Shown piece by piece: positions 6,252 to 9,366 of a DNA stretch of 9,366 bases. The notes under the pieces were generated by a model. That model worked only from the letters and a program-made list of their open reading frames with translations, was not told the DNA's origin and searched no databases. Each line of letters starts with the position of its first letter. Position 1 is the first letter of the stretch. Location of the stretch: assembly GCA_964346085.1 (NCBI GenBank), contig CAYFSZ010000057.1, positions 1 to 9,366 on the forward strand, given 5' to 3'. This DNA comes from UBA5436 sp964346085. Its GTDB lineage: Bacteria; Bacillota; Clostridia; Saccharofermentanales; DTU023. A program made the translations under genes and the position numbers.

Positions 6252-6380
6252 TTTCGCTTCCTTCCATCCAGACTATACTGTCGGCTAAGGATTCTCACCT
6301 TACCAATCTCATTTGAGAGTCGCGGGCTTATGATTTCTCAATTACCGCCGGTAGGGACTTACACCCTGCCCCGGAAACAA
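6252..6380 (-). ncRNA. FMN riboswitch (RFN element)
   Basis: The minus strand carries the conserved RFN blocks in order: GGGGCAGGGTG near the 5' end (6373-6363), CCTACCGGCGGTAAT after it, AGCCCGCGAC in the middle, then GCCGACAGT (6285-6277) and AGTCTGGATG (6274-6265). GTTTCC (6378-6373) and GGAAGC (6260-6255) close the basal stem P1. It binds flavin mononucleotide and here precedes the riboflavin transporter gene. The 3' strand of P1, GAAGCGAAA (6260-6252), can instead pair with TTTTGCTTC at the terminator T-run (6203-6195), a plausible anti-terminating switch. Upstream lies rpsT; I found no convincing separate promoter in the 28-nt gap, so start of transcription is uncertain. Confidence 0.97.
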
Positions 6381-6408
6381 TTTCTTATTTTATTTTACAC
6401 TCAATGTT

Positions 6409-6672
6409 TTATTTGCTCATTGCATTGAGTTTTTTAGCAATTTGTGATTTTTTGTGTGAAGCTTGATTTTTGTGAATCAATCCTTTAGAAACAGCTTTAT
6501 CAAGTTTCTTTTGAGCAGCTAAAGCTTTTTCAGCCGCATTGTCTGCGGAAGTATCTAATGCTTCATGTGCATTTTTCAAAACTGTTTTTAATTCGCTTTT
6601 TCTATGTTTATTAACTTCAGTTTTACGAGCGATTTGTTTCACACGTTTCATTGCTGATTTAATATTAGGCAT
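6409..6672 (-). CDS. rpsT: 30S ribosomal protein S20
   Basis: An 87-residue, very Lys/Ala-rich protein starting MPNIKSAMKRVKQIARK and ending in the SHKKSQIAKKLNAM type helix, the normal length and pattern of bacterial S20, which binds 16S rRNA in the small subunit. AGGAGGTGA (6685-6677) ends 4 nt before the ATG, a near-perfect anti-16S match. It has its own promoter. No intrinsic terminator with a T-run in the minus direction follows it, so some transcripts may continue into the FMN riboswitch. Confidence 0.98.
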   Translation of the reverse strand: MPNIKSAMKRVKQIARKTEVNKHRKSELKTVLKNAHEALDTSADNAAEKALAAQKKLDKAVSKGLIHKNQASHKKSQIAKKLNAMSK

Positions 6673-6706
6673 TCTCTCACCTCCTGCGGCATAATTTCAG
6701 ATAGTT

Positions 6707-6735
6707 ATTTTAGCACGGTATTACTGCCTGTGCAA
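6707..6735 (-). promoter_or_regulatory. Promoter of rpsT
   Basis: Minus-strand TTGCAC (6735-6730) and TAAAAT (6712-6707) with exactly 17 nt between them; the bases before the -10 read TGC, so it is also an extended -10. The start would fall near 6700, giving a leader of about 28 nt with the RBS. The sequence between the ABC permease stop (6781) and this promoter holds only weak dyads (CTTGA/TCAAG) and no strong terminator. Confidence 0.75.
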
Positions 6736-6780
6736 GTCGTTTCTTGAGTTTTTATTTCTATCTTTTCAAGTGTAGCTTTT

Positions 6781-8523
6781 TTATAGAAAATTCTCAATCT
6801 GTTGCATGGTTTTTTTGATAGATTTACGAATGCAAAAAATCAATAACACTGTTAAAAGAGTATTAAGGGCTAGCCCAAGAACCAGACCAATTTCAGGTGT
6901 CAATAGTGTTTTTTCTTTCAATGAGAAATAGATAATCAAGCCAAATATTGTTCCTAGTATCATATTCAACAGCAAGCTAAACAAAACTGTTTTATTTTTC
7001 TTGATTGGATAAATTTCATTTTCCCAATCCAATACCGGATGCGAGCAATCTATCAGTAGCGATACTAAATTGGCGTTGACGGTAGCCCATACATAAGTAA
7101 TTAATGGCAAAATGAACAAACGAACTGGAATCGCAAAGAAAATAATTCCAGCAATCAGGATGAGGAAAAATACAGTCCCCGAGACAGCGATGGAAAAAAG
7201 ACTTTTGACCAAGAACTGTTTTTGATAGGAAACTGGCATCACCATCAAATAGGTAATTTCACTGCCCTCTCGTGATATCGCTGAATTGTTCATCGTGCTG
7301 TGTCCACAGAAGACATAACCGATAATTGAAGTTCCTAGACAGGCTAGTGCAAGTATTAGCCAAAAATCTTCTCCTTGTAGACTTGATAAATGAGAAGAAA
7401 TCAACGGCTTAAGATTTTTGAGCATGGTTCCCATTCCTTGCTTAGTCGAAGTATTTATTAATAGTGGAATCACCATCGCCAGCGGAACAATCAATTGCCC
7501 AACAAAATAATTAATCATCATGTTCGGATTGCGAAGTAAGAGACGCCATTCTCTTTGAGCAAATGCCGCGAATGGTGATTTTTGTGTGCTTTTTGTTTTG
7601 CTTTGACTTTTGTTTTTCTTGCGGCTACTTTTAGCCATGCCAATGTTTTGACCTGGGCGAAAAAATTTCTGTGCAACGATAAAGGCTACTAGAATGGATG
7701 CAATCGTCATAACAAGAATGATTGCAAGGCATAATAATCCGTTCCATCCATCCGTGGTAAGGAAACGAAGCAATGGTCCTAAAGTCACAAAAATATATTT
7801 TAGAAAACCGAGGGAATTATTGGAGAATGCATTCGTATTGAGGTTAGGGCTCCCGCTTGTGTCTAGTCCTAAAGCACTTGAGCCCAGCGCAAAAACCAAT
7901 ACCAAAATCAGTATCACAATTTGTGCCACTGTCATGAATCGGTCTTTATTTCTAGCAATTTTCGTCAATCGCATCAAGAAAATGCAAATAATGACTAAAA
8001 TTGCGACTGGGAAAACAGGTAGAAGGATAACGGAGCAGAAAGCTTTGGCGTAAAATACCCAAGATGCCCCTTTGTAATAGCCATATGTAGCTAATAATGG
8101 AAGTCCTAAAACTAGCGGCAAAAGCATTTGATGCATCGTGATAAAAGCAAATCGACCAATCATGATTTCACCAAACGGGATTGGCATCGCCATCAATCTA
8201 TCCTGATCTTTCGAAAAAGCTAATGTTGAGAACGTAAAGAAAAAGCCATAAATGATGGTTATCATAAAAAACATTTCTAGTAGACCGTTTAAGATATTTT
8301 GATCTTGCCCCATTGCAATCATTGGTGGGAACAAGCCCTTCCCATACAACACGGCTATGAATGGTAAATAAATTCCAAGCAATGCATAAGTGATAAGTGA
8401 GTACCATTTTGCTTTTTGCTTTTTGGATTTTTTTCTACCCCAAGAAGATTTTTCGAGTTCTAGAGCTGAACCAGATTTAAAGAAAATCTTGATGAGCAAG
8501 AGAATCCTTTGCCAAGAATTCAT
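6781..8523 (-). CDS. Large ABC-2 type transporter permease, putative exporter
   Basis: A 580-residue polytopic protein with about a dozen hydrophobic segments, the membrane partner of the ATPase gene just upstream. It shows two similar halves joined by a basic Ser/Lys linker (about 298-316). The cytoplasmic turn FSKDQDRLMAMPIPF (103-117) in the first half is matched by ISREGSEITYLMVMPV (416-431) in the second, with Ser, a basic residue and MP(I/V) kept. This pattern is known from large Firmicute ABC exporter permeases of the ABC-2 group. ATG at 8523 is preferred because AAGGTGA, in the end of the ATPase gene, lies about 5 nt upstream and only one base separates it from the ATPase stop; a GTG at 8532 would give an 8-nt overlap. 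The substrate cannot be told from sequence or neighbours. Confidence 0.85.
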   Translation of the reverse strand: MNSWQRILLLIKIFFKSGSALELEKSSWGRKKSKKQKAKWYSLITYALLGIYLPFIAVLYGKGLFPPMIAMGQDQNILNGLLEMFFMITIIYGFFFTFSTLAFSKDQDRLMAMPIPFGEIMIGRFAFITMHQMLLPLVLGLPLLATYGYYKGASWVFYAKAFCSVILLPVFPVAILVIICIFLMRLTKIARNKDRFMTVAQIVILILVLVFALGSSALGLDTSGSPNLNTNAFSNNSLGFLKYIFVTLGPLLRFLTTDGWNGLLCLAIILVMTIASILVAFIVAQKFFRPGQNIGMAKSSRKKNKSQSKTKSTQKSPFAAFAQREWRLLLRNPNMMINYFVGQLIVPLAMVIPLLINTSTKQGMGTMLKNLKPLISSHLSSLQGEDFWLILALACLGTSIIGYVFCGHSTMNNSAISREGSEITYLMVMPVSYQKQFLVKSLFSIAVSGTVFFLILIAGIIFFAIPVRLFILPLITYVWATVNANLVSLLIDCSHPVLDWENEIYPIKKNKTVLFSLLLNMILGTIFGLIIYFSLKEKTLLTPEIGLVLGLALNTLLTVLLIFCIRKSIKKTMQQIENFL

Positions 8524-8524
8524 A

Positions 8525-9277
8525 TTACTCACCTTCTTTCATTGTTGAATATTCTTGTGCATCCGTTAATTCGAGGAAAATTGATTCCAATGAAGAGTCT
8601 TTTGCGAATTTTGCTCTGAGCTCTTCAATCGTCCCTTGAGCGACAATTTTTCCTTTTTGAATAATGATAATTTCATCACAAACTTTTTCTGCCACATCAA
8701 GCACATGCGTTGAGAACAAAACCAGATTCCCCTGCTTCGTATGATGCGCCATCATGTCTTTCAGGATAAAAGCGGATCTTGGATCCAGTCCAGTCATCGG
8801 TTCATCCAAAATCCAAACAGGCGGATTTTGTACCAAAGCTGCCACCAAAAATATTTTTTGGCGCATACCATGGGAATAAGTGCTGATTCGATCGGAAAGA
8901 ACATCTGTCATTTCAAATTTATCTGCCAGTTCCTTGATTCTTGCTTGTCGTGTATCAGCATCGATGCCATATATGTCAGCGATGAAATTGAGATATTCCT
9001 GTCCTGTTAAGCGCAAGAAAGCATTTGGCTCATCTTGAACAAAAGCGAATTGGCGTTTTGCTTCAAGCGGGTCATTATTGATGCTATGATTGTTGATTGT
9101 GACATCGCCTGTATCAGGATGAAGAATCCCTGTAATCATTTTGAGAGTTGTCGTTTTCCCCGCACCATTCGGGCCGAGCAACCCGTAGATTTTTCCTTGT
9201 TCTAGGTTAAGAGTCAAAGCGTCGACTGCTTTTTCCTGATTTCCATAGGATTTACTGATATTAATAATTTCTAGCAT
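8525..9277 (-). CDS. ABC transporter ATP-binding protein
   Basis: A 250-residue single nucleotide-binding domain that powers the permease encoded one base downstream. Walker A is GPNGAGKT (35-42), the Q-loop glutamine is Gln81, the signature is YSHGMRQK (134-141) in place of LSGGQ, Walker B is VWILDEP (154-160) with catalytic Glu159, followed by the D-loop GLD (163-165) and the switch His191 in FSTH. The short SSLESIFLELT tail is typical of ATPases paired with ABC-2 exporters. AGGAG (9288-9284) lies 6 nt before the ATG. All catalytic residues are intact. The drug, lipid or peptide cargo is unknown; there is no adjacent bacteriocin or two-component gene inside the window. Confidence 0.95.
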   Translation of the reverse strand: MLEIINISKSYGNQEKAVDALTLNLEQGKIYGLLGPNGAGKTTTLKMITGILHPDTGDVTINNHSINNDPLEAKRQFAFVQDEPNAFLRLTGQEYLNFIADIYGIDADTRQARIKELADKFEMTDVLSDRISTYSHGMRQKIFLVAALVQNPPVWILDEPMTGLDPRSAFILKDMMAHHTKQGNLVLFSTHVLDVAEKVCDEIIIIQKGKIVAQGTIEELRAKFAKDSSLESIFLELTDAQEYSTMKEGE

Positions 9278-9309
9278 ATGATTCTCCTGTTTACAGGTGT
9301 TTTGAGGTT

Positions 9310-9318
9310 ATTATATCA
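9310..9318 (-). promoter_or_regulatory. Extended -10 promoter of the ABC operon
   Basis: Minus-strand TGATATAAT (9318-9310) is a perfect extended -10 (TGN plus TATAAT). No good -35 exists at 16-18 nt, which is common for extended -10 promoters. The leader includes a small hairpin, CCTG-TAAA-CAGG (9297-9286), whose 3' arm takes in the first bases of the Shine-Dalgarno. The bases from 9319 to the right edge show no gene. Confidence 0.6.
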
Positions 9319-9366
9319 CCTTCGTTTGAATATAGCTGAGAAAATCCACGCTTGTTAGATGGCTTT

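Noticed and set aside
6387..6397. TAAAAT boxes between rpsT and the FMN riboswitch as a ribU promoter
   Set aside because: The AT-rich run gives -10-like hexamers, but no acceptable -35 at 16-18 nt and no TGN extension; left uncalled.

Overview
The window looks like chromosomal DNA from a low-GC Firmicute, most likely of the order Lactobacillales. Codon use is AT-rich, Shine-Dalgarno sites are strong AGGAGG types, and promoters often carry an extended -10. The gene set is typical: cdaA/glmM, an FMN-riboswitch-controlled RibU, ribosomal protein S20, a VanY-type carboxypeptidase and an ABC exporter pair. I cannot name a genus from sequence alone. A run of exactly 100 N (1150-1249) marks a scaffold join of unknown real length.

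Layout: 1-274 is intergenic. It starts with a more GC-rich block of dyads (a probable dispersed repeat running off the left edge) and ends with a promoter for the only plus-strand gene, a membrane-anchored M15-family D-Ala-D-Ala carboxypeptidase (275-1129). The gap, a palindromic repeat and a strong bidirectional terminator (1332-1370) then separate it from a long minus-strand series. In transcription order (right to left) these are an ABC ATPase and its large permease (9277-6781), rpsT with its own promoter (6672-6409), an FMN riboswitch with terminator and ribU (6380-5531), and an operon of cdaA, glmM and a membrane-anchored protein (5406-1398).

The most unusual part is the cdaA-glmM operon. 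In most Firmicutes the c-di-AMP synthase CdaA, its extracytoplasmic regulator CdaR (several YbbR domains) and GlmM are three adjacent genes. Here no separate cdaR is present. CdaA continues into a fourth membrane segment and a single YbbR-like domain, giving one 441-residue protein. The third gene, starting 8 nt after glmM with no clear ribosome binding site, encodes an exported protein that I read as a degenerate amidase_3 (N-acetylmuramoyl-L-alanine amidase) fold. It has lost the recognisable zinc histidines and carries an acidic insertion of about 75 residues without any Lys or Arg. The locus may be a reorganised c-di-AMP/cell-wall module with a pseudo-amidase; that functional reading is inference.

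Other points of note are the cdaA promoter, whose -35 box sits inside the 3' arm of the ribU terminator, and the riboswitch expression platform, whose alternative pairing can be traced in the sequence. All gene-free stretches are shorter than 300 bases and are described in the feature list.
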